Source of the DNA: Epithemia pelagica
Lineage: Eukaryota > Bacillariophyta > Bacillariophyceae > Surirellales > Surirellaceae
DNA: 64,000 bases
Assembly: GCA_946965045.2 (NCBI GenBank)
Contig: OX337228.1
Location: 124,001-188,000 of the forward strand
Direction: 5' to 3'
Below are positions 40,208 to 48,349 of the stretch, piece after piece. How positions within the stretch are numbered: the stretch's first letter is position 1; every line of letters begins with the position of its first letter. Both the position numbers and the translations under genes were made by a program. The notes below the pieces were generated by a model that had not been told where the DNA came from, did no database searches, and was given only the letters and a program-made list of their open reading frames with translations.

Positions 40208-41626
40208 ATGTCTGGTTCAGAACAGTTCTCCTCCTCCTCCTGCTGGCCTCAATCTTTTGGTTCAACGGTCCTGGACGCACCACAACCACAACGACAACAG
40301 GCTCGTGGTGCGGGGAAACCTCCTCGACGAATGGTCGTTGCCGTACTGTCCTCCTTACTGCTAATGGTTTGCTTAGTCGTTTCGAGTGCCTCCTCGTTTT
40401 CCTCGTTCGTGTGGCAACCACTCGACCTTACCGTACCACAAGCACAACCACCCGAACACCGTCTGTTGCGAGCCCGTGGTGGCGGTGGAGGCCGCGGCAG
40501 TCGTGGTGGTAAAGGATCAAGTAGTAGTACCAACAACAATGGCAGTGGAAGTTCTACCGGAGCTTTTGTGGGAACGACCAATGCGGGTCGCTTCAACAAT
40601 AACAACAATAATAACGACGACGAGGACGAAAATGACGTGGAGGGATGGGTCGTTTTGATCATTTTTGTGGTAATTGTCGTGGCCGTTTCGATTGGGATTG
40701 TCTGGTGTTGTTATCGACGCCGCAAACAAGAAGCGATGCAACACAAATTTTCGTCGGCCGTCACCGCCACAGCCATTGCCACGCAACAAGCGCAGGCATC
40801 CGCACCAGGATCATCGGACCACCAAAAACCAACCGTGACCACCACACCACTGGCGAAACAACCACGGCATTATCAACAAGCCTACCAAGCGGCCCATCAA
40901 GCCGTTTGGAAAACCAAGGAGGACAAAGATGCCACACCAATGACGACAGCGTGCATCTTGCCCATGAATGGCGTGTACCAGGGCACTTATCGCGATTCCC
41001 AGGGCAACCTTCAAACCGTCACGACGCGGCTCGTGTGTTCCAAACCGGCGCCCTCAACGACAACCACGACGACAAGTGGTGGTGAAGAAGGACAAGAACA
41101 AGAACCCAATCACAACAACACGGTCTGGACACTTTCGGGATCGGGTCAAGATATTTTGGGACCCTTTGAGATTGTCGAGGGATGCGTGTGTTCCACGACG
41201 GGTCGGGCCTTTTGGGTCGAAGCGGCCGCTCGACGACGGGTCTTGACCGCTGGAACCTTTGTCGTCAATGACACTACCACAACCTTGGTGCAATCGAGTT
41301 GGATTTCCAATCAATCTTGGGGACGAACCGCGACACCCTTCCTCTCCTTTGAATTGGTAACGCCCGAGGACAACCGTTCGTCCCAGCACACAACGACCAA
41401 CACTGGTACGACCAACACAATCCGCACAACCACCACCTCACCGCCCCTCTTGGTACCGGCCAATCCCTTGCCCGTCTCGGCCGATCCTGCCCAGACTGCC
41501 ACAACCACAACCGTCGTTCCATCCTCATCCCTGGTCGAACACGAATCCAGTCACCACAGTCATGACCAGGACGACAATGACGAGGACATTGTGGTGGTGG
41601 TGGGAACCCCCGTCGTGCAGGAATAG
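40208..41626 (+). CDS. single-pass membrane protein, family member C
   Basis: A 472-aa intact member. A short polar N-terminus is followed by a hydrophobic segment at 43-63 (MVVAVLSSLLLMVCLVVSS) that acts as signal or signal-anchor. The next part has HRLLRARGGGGGRGSRGG (RGG-type repeats, shared with member B) and poly-Asn/Asp. A transmembrane helix at 147-168 (VVLIIFVVIVVAVSIGIVW) is followed by CCYRRRK. The conserved domain at about 258-400 reads GVYQGTYRDSQGNLQTVTTR, WTLSGSGQDILGPFEIVEG, CSTTGRAFWVEAAARRRVL, GTFVV and WISNQSWGR. The tail is Thr/Ser-rich and acidic. The paired GxYxGTY and GxGxDxxGxFxIVEG motifs suggest a small beta-barrel, but no named family is recognised. Confidence 0.75.
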   Translation: MSGSEQFSSSSCWPQSFGSTVLDAPQPQRQQARGAGKPPRRMVVAVLSSLLLMVCLVVSSASSFSSFVWQPLDLTVPQAQPPEHRLLRARGGGGGRGSRGGKGSSSSTNNNGSGSSTGAFVGTTNAGRFNNNNNNNDDEDENDVEGWVVLIIFVVIVVAVSIGIVWCCYRRRKQEAMQHKFSSAVTATAIATQQAQASAPGSSDHQKPTVTTTPLAKQPRHYQQAYQAAHQAVWKTKEDKDATPMTTACILPMNGVYQGTYRDSQGNLQTVTTRLVCSKPAPSTTTTTTSGGEEGQEQEPNHNNTVWTLSGSGQDILGPFEIVEGCVCSTTGRAFWVEAAARRRVLTAGTFVVNDTTTTLVQSSWISNQSWGRTATPFLSFELVTPEDNRSSQHTTTNTGTTNTIRTTTTSPPLLVPANPLPVSADPAQTATTTTVVPSSSLVEHESSHHSHDQDDNDEDIVVVVGTPVVQE

Positions 41627-42332
41627 CGGATGCTGCTTCGCAGCATTTCGAATGGAAGCGACATTGCTTTTTTGGTTTGTATGGCATCACAGAGTATTGG
41701 GGTGGGGGGAAAGAGTATGTGGTGGTCTATTGCATTGTTGCAGTCGAACGGATGCTTGTGGTTGACTAGTAGCACACACTCGACACTATCGACTCGTTCT
41801 CCGAAACCAAACTGGCAGGAAACTTGTGATTCCTATACCTCTTTCTTCTATAATATATAGGCTGCCACAGTGCTGTGCTGGAACCATTGGCTATCATTAT
41901 TTCTACTCCTATTACTCTCTAGAGAGCGTAGCGTGTAGAGTCGGAACTCGTATGGGTAGTAGATATGTTTCCCCCCAATCTGCAGCGGGGGGTAGCTATT
42001 TCTGCAGGGGTATACTTTGGGGGGAGGGGATGAATGTCCAGTGAGTACCGCACCGTCAGATTTCCACCGCCGGGCGAGTGTCGCTAAAACAAGATGCCAT
42101 TGACGACACTTTTTTGGTGGGGCAGTTGAATCGCTCGCCGGGTCCTTCTTCTTCGCCAACATACAACAGAGCAGGCGAAATGTTTTGTGATCTGACGGTT
42201 GAATTCCTGCTGGAACGCATCTGCCACTCCTTTGTTGCTTGGATGCGTTGAACCAAAAAACAACAAGAAGGATTCCAAAAGTGTTAACTCCATACTGGAT
42301 TGTCCTATTGTTGAACAGTCATCTTCATCATC
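41627..42332. other. intergenic, no gene seen
   Basis: Only short open frames without family features. Contains a GGGGGGTAGC...TATACTTTGGGGGG stretch near 41985-42020 that resembles the family's promoter block. Confidence 0.4.
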
Positions 42333-42706
42333 ATGAGTTCTTTGATCTTGTCTACCGAGACATCTTCGGGGGCTGCGCTAGTGGCCTCCATGGATTCTCT
42401 CGCACCTACAGGCCGAAGTCTCATGCTGGGGTTACGCCTAGCCGTGCTTATTCGACTTCCTCTGTTTGGATTGTTCTTTCTCTTTGATAGGGTCCTTTTA
42501 CCTGGTGGAGTTCCACCCATGGTGACCATCTTTCTGCGTAATCTTTTGTGCAATGGAGAAGTTGCCGAACGCGCGTGCGGTGTGCTAAGTTTAGCACTCG
42601 ACCGTTGCACCGATGGAGACTTTGTGCTGCCGTGTGTTTTAAATGCACTCTTTGGTGGTGATCGAATGCTGTTGACTACGCAAGATGAATCCAATGGATT
42701 GGACAA
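42305..42706 (-). CDS. possible antisense basic protein
   Basis: A minus-strand frame of 133 codons fully overlaps the 5' third of the EF-hand gene. It is Ser/Lys/Arg-rich (KRTLSKRKNNPNRGSRISTA) and ends in an amphipathic SVDKIKELMMMKM, which looks more like protein than noise. It has no ATG at its 5' end; the first in-frame ATG is 42529, giving 74 aa. If that start is used and the plus gene starts at 42666, the two would be divergent and non-overlapping. Function unknown. Confidence 0.3.
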   Translation of the reverse strand: MSNPLDSSCVVNSIRSPPKSAFKTHGSTKSPSVQRSSAKLSTPHARSATSPLHKRLRRKMVTMGGTPPGKRTLSKRKNNPNRGSRISTARRNPSMRLRPVGARESMEATSAAPEDVSVDKIKELMMMKMTVQQ

Positions 42707-43385
42707 GAACCAGTGCTACCTTTTCCATCCAAGCAGCAACAAACTGCAACAAAATGCACAAGTTCAAACCGACGTTCAAGCTATTTTTACTCATTTGGAC
42801 GACGGCACCAACATCCCTGTCGTCAAGCTTCAATCCTTCTACTCGTCCTTGTTGTATGGACTCTTGGACGAATCGGATGACGCCCTCAAGGTGCAGGTTG
42901 ACCAAATGGCTCAAAGTGCAGTGGCCACGATTGATACCAACGGAGATGGCCTCATTGACCTGTTGGAAATGGACAGTATTGTTGTTCCTCCAGAAACGGG
43001 AGAATTTATCTTTGATGATCTAGTCGCCTGTACTTCACCAACGACTCCCGACGTTGCTGCTTTGGAAACGGCCTGTGTCTCGGCCGAGAATGTCATTGAT
43101 TTTCTCAATCAGTTTTATGGAGGCACCACTTTGGTCAGTCCCGAATTGGCACAACATATTCGAGATGAGAGTGGTCCCGATGCTTGCTTTACCCGCACCG
43201 AATTTGAAGCCTCCTTTAGCAGCAATACGAATAATAGTCCGGCCACGGAAGCCGCCCTGTCGGGAGCGGGCTTGTCGCGGCAGCAACCCTATTCCTCCAT
43301 GATGATGGAAGGTTCCTTTGTTTGGTCCATGGCATTGGGTGTGGGTACGGCTCTCTACGTGTTTGGCATGTCCTTGCCGTTTTAA
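42333..43385 (+). CDS. EF-hand, tail-anchored protein
   Basis: A 350-aa frame. Residues 201-212 (DTNGDGLIDLLE) form one canonical EF-hand calcium loop with Asp/Asn/Asp/Gly/Ile/Glu in the expected positions. Residues 140-195 and 235-290 are helical and may hold degenerate EF-hands. A C-terminal hydrophobic segment at 327-350 (FVWSMALGVGTALYVFGM) with no tail after it suggests a tail-anchored membrane protein, so a calcium sensor on an endomembrane is inferred. The N-terminal 110 residues are unusually hydrophobic (RLAVLIRLPLFGLFFLF) and antisense to a basic open frame; the true start may be Met112 at 42666. Codon 1 at 42333 is the first ATG. Confidence 0.62.
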   Translation: MSSLILSTETSSGAALVASMDSLAPTGRSLMLGLRLAVLIRLPLFGLFFLFDRVLLPGGVPPMVTIFLRNLLCNGEVAERACGVLSLALDRCTDGDFVLPCVLNALFGGDRMLLTTQDESNGLDKNQCYLFHPSSNKLQQNAQVQTDVQAIFTHLDDGTNIPVVKLQSFYSSLLYGLLDESDDALKVQVDQMAQSAVATIDTNGDGLIDLLEMDSIVVPPETGEFIFDDLVACTSPTTPDVAALETACVSAENVIDFLNQFYGGTTLVSPELAQHIRDESGPDACFTRTEFEASFSSNTNNSPATEAALSGAGLSRQQPYSSMMMEGSFVWSMALGVGTALYVFGMSLPF

Positions 43386-43918
43386 ACACAAAAAGAAGGA
43401 CGGCCTTTTTTGGAACACCCACCCCACTGTGTCCCCTTCACAGTTTTATTATGTACGTAGATAATACTGGGACAAGGAGATTTTTTTGTACGTTCGTATA
43501 GTTCCGCATGTTTCAGTGGTGCTCTTTTATAAGATATGTTGAAAGACTCCACAGTTGGTTGAGCCAAGGTACTTTCACGTGCGCATTCGAGATCTGTCGG
43601 ACTCTGTGTTCACTCTTTTATATAAAGATAGTTCCGCATAAGTTTGTGCTGTTCCATAGTGTTGAGGACATTATTGAGAGTCTCTCTTCGCTTCTCTATT
43701 GTGTATGTCAATCTCCAGATATTGTGTGGGTGTTGTATATAGAATCATCATCATCGCATCGCCTCACGTGCTCGCGCCATTTTCCAGTTGCGCCGCCTCG
43801 GACATCTGCGCAATGGGATCGCGATCTTTTTGGGTTGTCGGAACACAAAACCAAGACAATAGTCTCTTTGTTCCATGGAATAAGGTGGGATATTCAGAAA
43901 GACGGAGACCTTTCAATC
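43386..43918. other. promoter region of paralog 6
   Basis: The frame of paralog 6 is open from 43508, but the 137 residues encoded before 43919 lack family similarity, so this is taken as leader. CGCGCCATTTTCC lies at 43773-43785. Confidence 0.5.
43773..43785 (+). promoter_or_regulatory. GCGCCATTT upstream motif, paralog 6
   Basis: CGCGCCATTTTCC about 135 bp before the ATG at 43919; same core as before paralogs 1 and 2. Confidence 0.35.
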
Positions 43919-46900
43919 ATGTCGTCGAATGGGCCTTCATCCATGATCGTGGCGGAAGGAGGAGGAGGAGGTGACACGGGGAACAACGACCAGGACGAGT
44001 CTGGAACGAATCATATGGATGTATTAGAGCCATCATCCATCCATCATTCGGAGAACCACCTTGCATCCGAACCATTGCAGCCGCTCCTCCAGCCGGTCGT
44101 GTCGACCGACGAAGCCTCTCCGGCCAAGGTGGATCCGACAACCAACGAGCAACCAGCAGAAAACCAAGAACACGAACAAGACGAGTCAAAAGCAAGAGGT
44201 GCTAACGAAGAAGACCAAGAACAAACGGAGCAAGTCAAAGCATTCCAAGAAAAAGTACACATCCCAGCAAACGAAAAGAAAGAAAGCTTAGCACAACAAG
44301 AGGAAGAAAACACAGCCATGCCAAGAAAAGAAGAAAACAAAGCAGAAGTAAAACAAAACAGCGCAGAAGAAACTGGAAATGAAGAAGAAAAAAAGACGCC
44401 ATTGTCTCTAGAAGATGTCTATCATGCTCTAGATTCTCTCGACTCGGAAGGATCGACTTGCACTGGAGGCGTGGCCACCGAACTGCCGGGTGTTCCCGGA
44501 CTGGTGGTAGAGGGAGTGGGGGACATTTTGGTACCCTTGTTGGATCCCGACCATGTCCACAAGCTCAAAGCCGCGGCCCATCAAGCCCCTCATGGACGTG
44601 GCATGGAAACCATTGTGGACACGTCGGTTCGCAACACGCTTCAAATTGACGCGGACAAGGTGACCTTGACCAATCCAGCCTGGCCCAAGGCCTTGCAAGC
44701 ACTGACGAGCAGGGTCTGCACAGCTCTTGGTGTCCCTTCCGATCTGGTGCGAACCGAATTGTACAAGCTCTTGCTCTATGAACCCGGAGGCTTTTTCAAG
44801 AAACATCGCGATACCGAAAAGGCGGACGGTATGTTTGCCACACTCGTCATTCAACTTCCCAGTCGCTTTACGGGAGGTTCCTTTGTCGTCACCCACAATG
44901 GCAAAACCGAGACCTTTGCCATGCACGACCCCGAAACCTCTCCGTATACTTGCCGCTATGTGGCACACTATGCCGATTGCGAACATGAAATTTTGCCCAT
45001 TGAATCAGGACATCGACTGGCGCTCATTTATTCGCTCTGTTATACGGGCAATCAAGAGTCCAAACCGTCTCTGGCCACGGTGGCCGACGGTGGCTTGGTA
45101 TCGGTCCTGGAGCACTTGGATCCGAGTCAATCGCTGTTTGCCGTGCCCATGGATCATCAGTACACGACGGCCTCCTTGGCGCGACTGGGAGTCGGGGCCC
45201 TCAAGGGCAAGGACCGATCTTTGGCCAAGACGATTGGTCGAGCACAAGGATGGAAACTGGTGGTTGCCATGGTCGAACGGACCACGTACGAAAGTGGTGA
45301 GGGGAACTCCTATGTTGGATTTGAGGTTCATGATACCGATTATGGGGAGGTTTGTTTCAAAGAACTGTTTCACCAAGATGGAAGCAGTGCCAAAGCGCTT
45401 TCACGCTGGCTCAAGCAAGACCTAACGTTTGTCGCCGTGGAGGAGGGAGGCAATATACTGGCCCATGAAGACGATGTACTGGAGGAAATGTGGAGATACC
45501 AAGACTCGACCGAGCCGGAATATACTGGAAATGAGGGAGCGAGTCGTGAGACGACCTACAGCACTTGTATTTTGATTGCCTTTTCCACAGACAGTGTCTT
45601 TGAGAGAGAGTGTAGTTCGGATTTCTCCAGTGCACTCCAAAAGGTTCAAAAGAATCCCCGTCTGCTGGATCGTGCCCTCAAGTTTCTCACAAAGTCCAGT
45701 CACAATCTTTCTTCTAGGGAGTTTGTCATTCTCCACTCTGTGATTCAGGGACAAAGCGCCTTTTGGTCATCGTTCGCTACCATTCTCAAGGCACTATCGA
45801 AAAATCGATCTCAATCACCGTCCTCCCGTGTCATGTCGATTCTTGTCTCAATGATTAAGGAACATGGATGGAACGATGAGAAAATGGCCCCAGTTCGTCT
45901 ATTTATCGAACAGCTTTCTGAAATTGGAAAGCAGACTAGCTGCCTGGGACTCTTGTTGTTGGTGGAGACATTTAGTCTCATAAAAGACTTGATGCAAGAC
46001 AAATCACCAATTGACTGCCACGTTCAGAAAACTATTTCTAACTTCGACAAGGCATCGGGAAGTATGAAACGACGATTTTCTCCATATGAAATTGTCTTTT
46101 CGTCACCGGACGACGACGAGACTTATAAGCGCCTTGAAACTCTATCGAAAGTACATGGATGGAAGAGTCTCTCATCTGCTGCCAAATCTTGTTTTGCCCG
46201 AATCCGTAAAATGAACACGACAAGCAGGTTGCTTAAGACCATGACCGATCAGATTGCGACATTGAACTCTATCTATGCCAATATCCCTTCCGGTGATATC
46301 GATCACAGTCTTGATGACTCAATGTTGGACGCTTTTACGCTCTTGGTCAAGAGCGTCGATGCTTACGACATTACTTCGATGGATAACTTTCTTACCATTC
46401 ACTCGTTTTTCAAGACAAAGGCTGCCTATTGGCCATCCTTCAAGATTCTTGTTGAGAGCCTACAGGTTCTAAAAAGATTTCCATCCAGTACAATCCGTTC
46501 CATCTTCGTCGCCACGATCAAGGAGCACGGGTGGAACGATGAAAAGGTGATTCCTATCCGTATGTTTGTACAACAGCTCCCTGCAATGGGAGAGAAAGTC
46601 GATTGCAATGGCCTCTTGACATCGATAGAACACTTTCGTTTGATTATGAAAGTGTCGGAGGAAAAGGCAACACTGAAGTCGTTGATACGCAAGACGATCA
46701 GTACTTTTGAAGCGAAGACTGAGAAATGTTGTCCGTTGTCCAACTCTTACGGATCTCGTCCATACTATGGTAGCTATCATCGGCGATATGACGAATGCGA
46801 ATCTCAAACAGAAATTTCCAATCGACTTGAAACTCTTTCCAAGGCGTATGGATGGGAGAATCTATCATCTGCTGCCAATGCTTGCTTTGCCCGAATGCGT

Positions 46901-47737
46901 AAAATGAGCCCGACCGGAACGTTGCTGAACACTTTGAAAGAACAGATTGCAGCGACTCACCAGTTTTCGACCAATATCCCGGACGCAGATATCGGAAATC
47001 TTCGAGAATCTATACTCAATGCGTTTCTGGACGCTATCAAACATACGAGCGCGTGGGAGTCTGCCGATATTGGCATCCTACTCAAGGAACTTTGTATGCA
47101 CGGGACTCCGCAAATGTTTCGAACTCTCGAAGCGTGGTCATCCACGGTCCCCTTATCTACCCTCTCGAAAGCTGACTCGGTATTGCAACGTATGACTTCT
47201 GCTACTATCAGATCAAAGCACACGGAAGCCAGAGACAAATGTATTGCTCATGTTCATGAACGTGTCCGCGACTTGAAAATTCAAGAGCTAGAAAAACAAG
47301 AGAACGACCTGCTCCGCCATACTCATAATGGTGGGCCGCCCGTTTTCTCTTGGAGAATGCCACTAGCAAAGTCGGGCTCCGATCGTCTTGACGCGTTTCT
47401 TCGGAGCGACCGAGCGAATGCTTGTGAGATTTCTGTAGGAGGAGGAATCGGTCATGCCCGGAGTCTTGCACGAAGTGGCGATAGCACCTCCAAGGGCTTT
47501 AGCGCTCATATTCGAGAAACCCACAAGACGGGGAAAACTGCATCTGTGATTGTGACCAAAACCAGGAAATTGTACGAGGAACAAGTAAAGCAATACCCAT
47601 CCACTGCCAAAAAGCTTGCCAATGTGCGCGCCAAGCTTGCAAAATTGAACCATCGTCGTGTCCCGCCGGTACGAGAAGAGCCTCCCGCAAAACGTGCCAA
47701 GGGACCAAATGAAAAAGAGGTGATTGTAATTGTCTAA
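43919..47737 (+). CDS. 2OG-Fe(II) oxygenase with helical repeats, paralog 6
   Basis: A 1272-aa protein from the ATG at 43919, which starts MSSNGPSS like the MSS starts of the paralogs. The N-terminal 160 residues are Gln/Glu/Lys-rich and disordered and contain VVSTDEASP. The oxygenase domain at about 165-380 has all expected residues: His296 and Asp298 (FFKKHRDTEKADG), His356 and Arg366 (SGHRLALIYSL), and it keeps QAPHGRGMETIVDTSVRN at 222-239. Two helical units follow (HGWNDEKMAPVR, HGWNDEKVIPIR), then the C-terminal module (FSWRMPLAKSG, VGGGIGHARS, TASVIVTKTRK), PPAKRAKG and a final EVIVIV. It lies 14.5 kb from the main array, next to the retrotransposon. Probably an active nuclear dioxygenase; substrate unknown. 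Confidence 0.87.
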   Translation: MSSNGPSSMIVAEGGGGGDTGNNDQDESGTNHMDVLEPSSIHHSENHLASEPLQPLLQPVVSTDEASPAKVDPTTNEQPAENQEHEQDESKARGANEEDQEQTEQVKAFQEKVHIPANEKKESLAQQEEENTAMPRKEENKAEVKQNSAEETGNEEEKKTPLSLEDVYHALDSLDSEGSTCTGGVATELPGVPGLVVEGVGDILVPLLDPDHVHKLKAAAHQAPHGRGMETIVDTSVRNTLQIDADKVTLTNPAWPKALQALTSRVCTALGVPSDLVRTELYKLLLYEPGGFFKKHRDTEKADGMFATLVIQLPSRFTGGSFVVTHNGKTETFAMHDPETSPYTCRYVAHYADCEHEILPIESGHRLALIYSLCYTGNQESKPSLATVADGGLVSVLEHLDPSQSLFAVPMDHQYTTASLARLGVGALKGKDRSLAKTIGRAQGWKLVVAMVERTTYESGEGNSYVGFEVHDTDYGEVCFKELFHQDGSSAKALSRWLKQDLTFVAVEEGGNILAHEDDVLEEMWRYQDSTEPEYTGNEGASRETTYSTCILIAFSTDSVFERECSSDFSSALQKVQKNPRLLDRALKFLTKSSHNLSSREFVILHSVIQGQSAFWSSFATILKALSKNRSQSPSSRVMSILVSMIKEHGWNDEKMAPVRLFIEQLSEIGKQTSCLGLLLLVETFSLIKDLMQDKSPIDCHVQKTISNFDKASGSMKRRFSPYEIVFSSPDDDETYKRLETLSKVHGWKSLSSAAKSCFARIRKMNTTSRLLKTMTDQIATLNSIYANIPSGDIDHSLDDSMLDAFTLLVKSVDAYDITSMDNFLTIHSFFKTKAAYWPSFKILVESLQVLKRFPSSTIRSIFVATIKEHGWNDEKVIPIRMFVQQLPAMGEKVDCNGLLTSIEHFRLIMKVSEEKATLKSLIRKTISTFEAKTEKCCPLSNSYGSRPYYGSYHRRYDECESQTEISNRLETLSKAYGWENLSSAANACFARMRKMSPTGTLLNTLKEQIAATHQFSTNIPDADIGNLRESILNAFLDAIKHTSAWESADIGILLKELCMHGTPQMFRTLEAWSSTVPLSTLSKADSVLQRMTSATIRSKHTEARDKCIAHVHERVRDLKIQELEKQENDLLRHTHNGGPPVFSWRMPLAKSGSDRLDAFLRSDRANACEISVGGGIGHARSLARSGDSTSKGFSAHIRETHKTGKTASVIVTKTRKLYEEQVKQYPSTAKKLANVRAKLAKLNHRRVPPVREEPPAKRAKGPNEKEVIVIV

Positions 47738-47988
47738 TCTGTATGTAAAAGGCAGTATTTGACGACGGATTCGACGACCTATTATATACAATCGTTGATG
47801 TCGATGTGAACCTGTAACCTATCTTGTGACCGAAATGGTTCTCGAAACGGAATCACCGCGCGTGCACGCATGCAGCACACCCAGACTTGACTCGTGATTG
47901 AAAAGGATAAGACGAGTCCTGCTCGTAAATGGGTAGGGGTGCATGTTTTCGCTAGGGAGTATGGAAAAGGAGTTTTCTTTAGCGTTTT

Positions 47989-48228
47989 TGAATAAAAACT
48001 GACGGTCAGACGCAATATACGGCTTGCAACAATCAAACTATCAGAAATTATAATGACTAAACTAGGGGTGCCCTTTGGGGGCAAATCGCTCACGTAGGGG
48101 CCAAATAGCGACCACGGTACCCACTAGCGAACACATAACTAGGGGCCGGGCGATGCCAGGCGGTGCGTAGCGAGGCATGGCGAGGCCCTTCGTAGGTTAC
48201 AAAGGGGGCGCCCGTGATTATTTATTCA
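47989..48228 (-). repeat. 3' LTR of the copia element
   Basis: 240 bp, identical to 55160-55399 except one base (G versus A in CTTTGGGG(G/A)CAAATC). Ends in the 8-bp inverted repeat TGAATAAA/TTTATTCA. Confidence 0.92.
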
Positions 48229-48349
48229 GTCCCCGCGAACAAAATCGGGGTGGGCAACTTCGTTTAGTTCGTCATGTCAGCAGAGGCCGGTCCAGTACGT
48301 CGGACTATTCTTCAAAAGGGGCGATCCCATTTTGGATCTAAAAGGGGTG

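Noticed and set aside
43508-43918. Upstream extension of paralog 6 by 137 residues
   Set aside because: The frame is open but the sequence has no family similarity and the ATG at 43919 gives an N-terminus like the paralogs.
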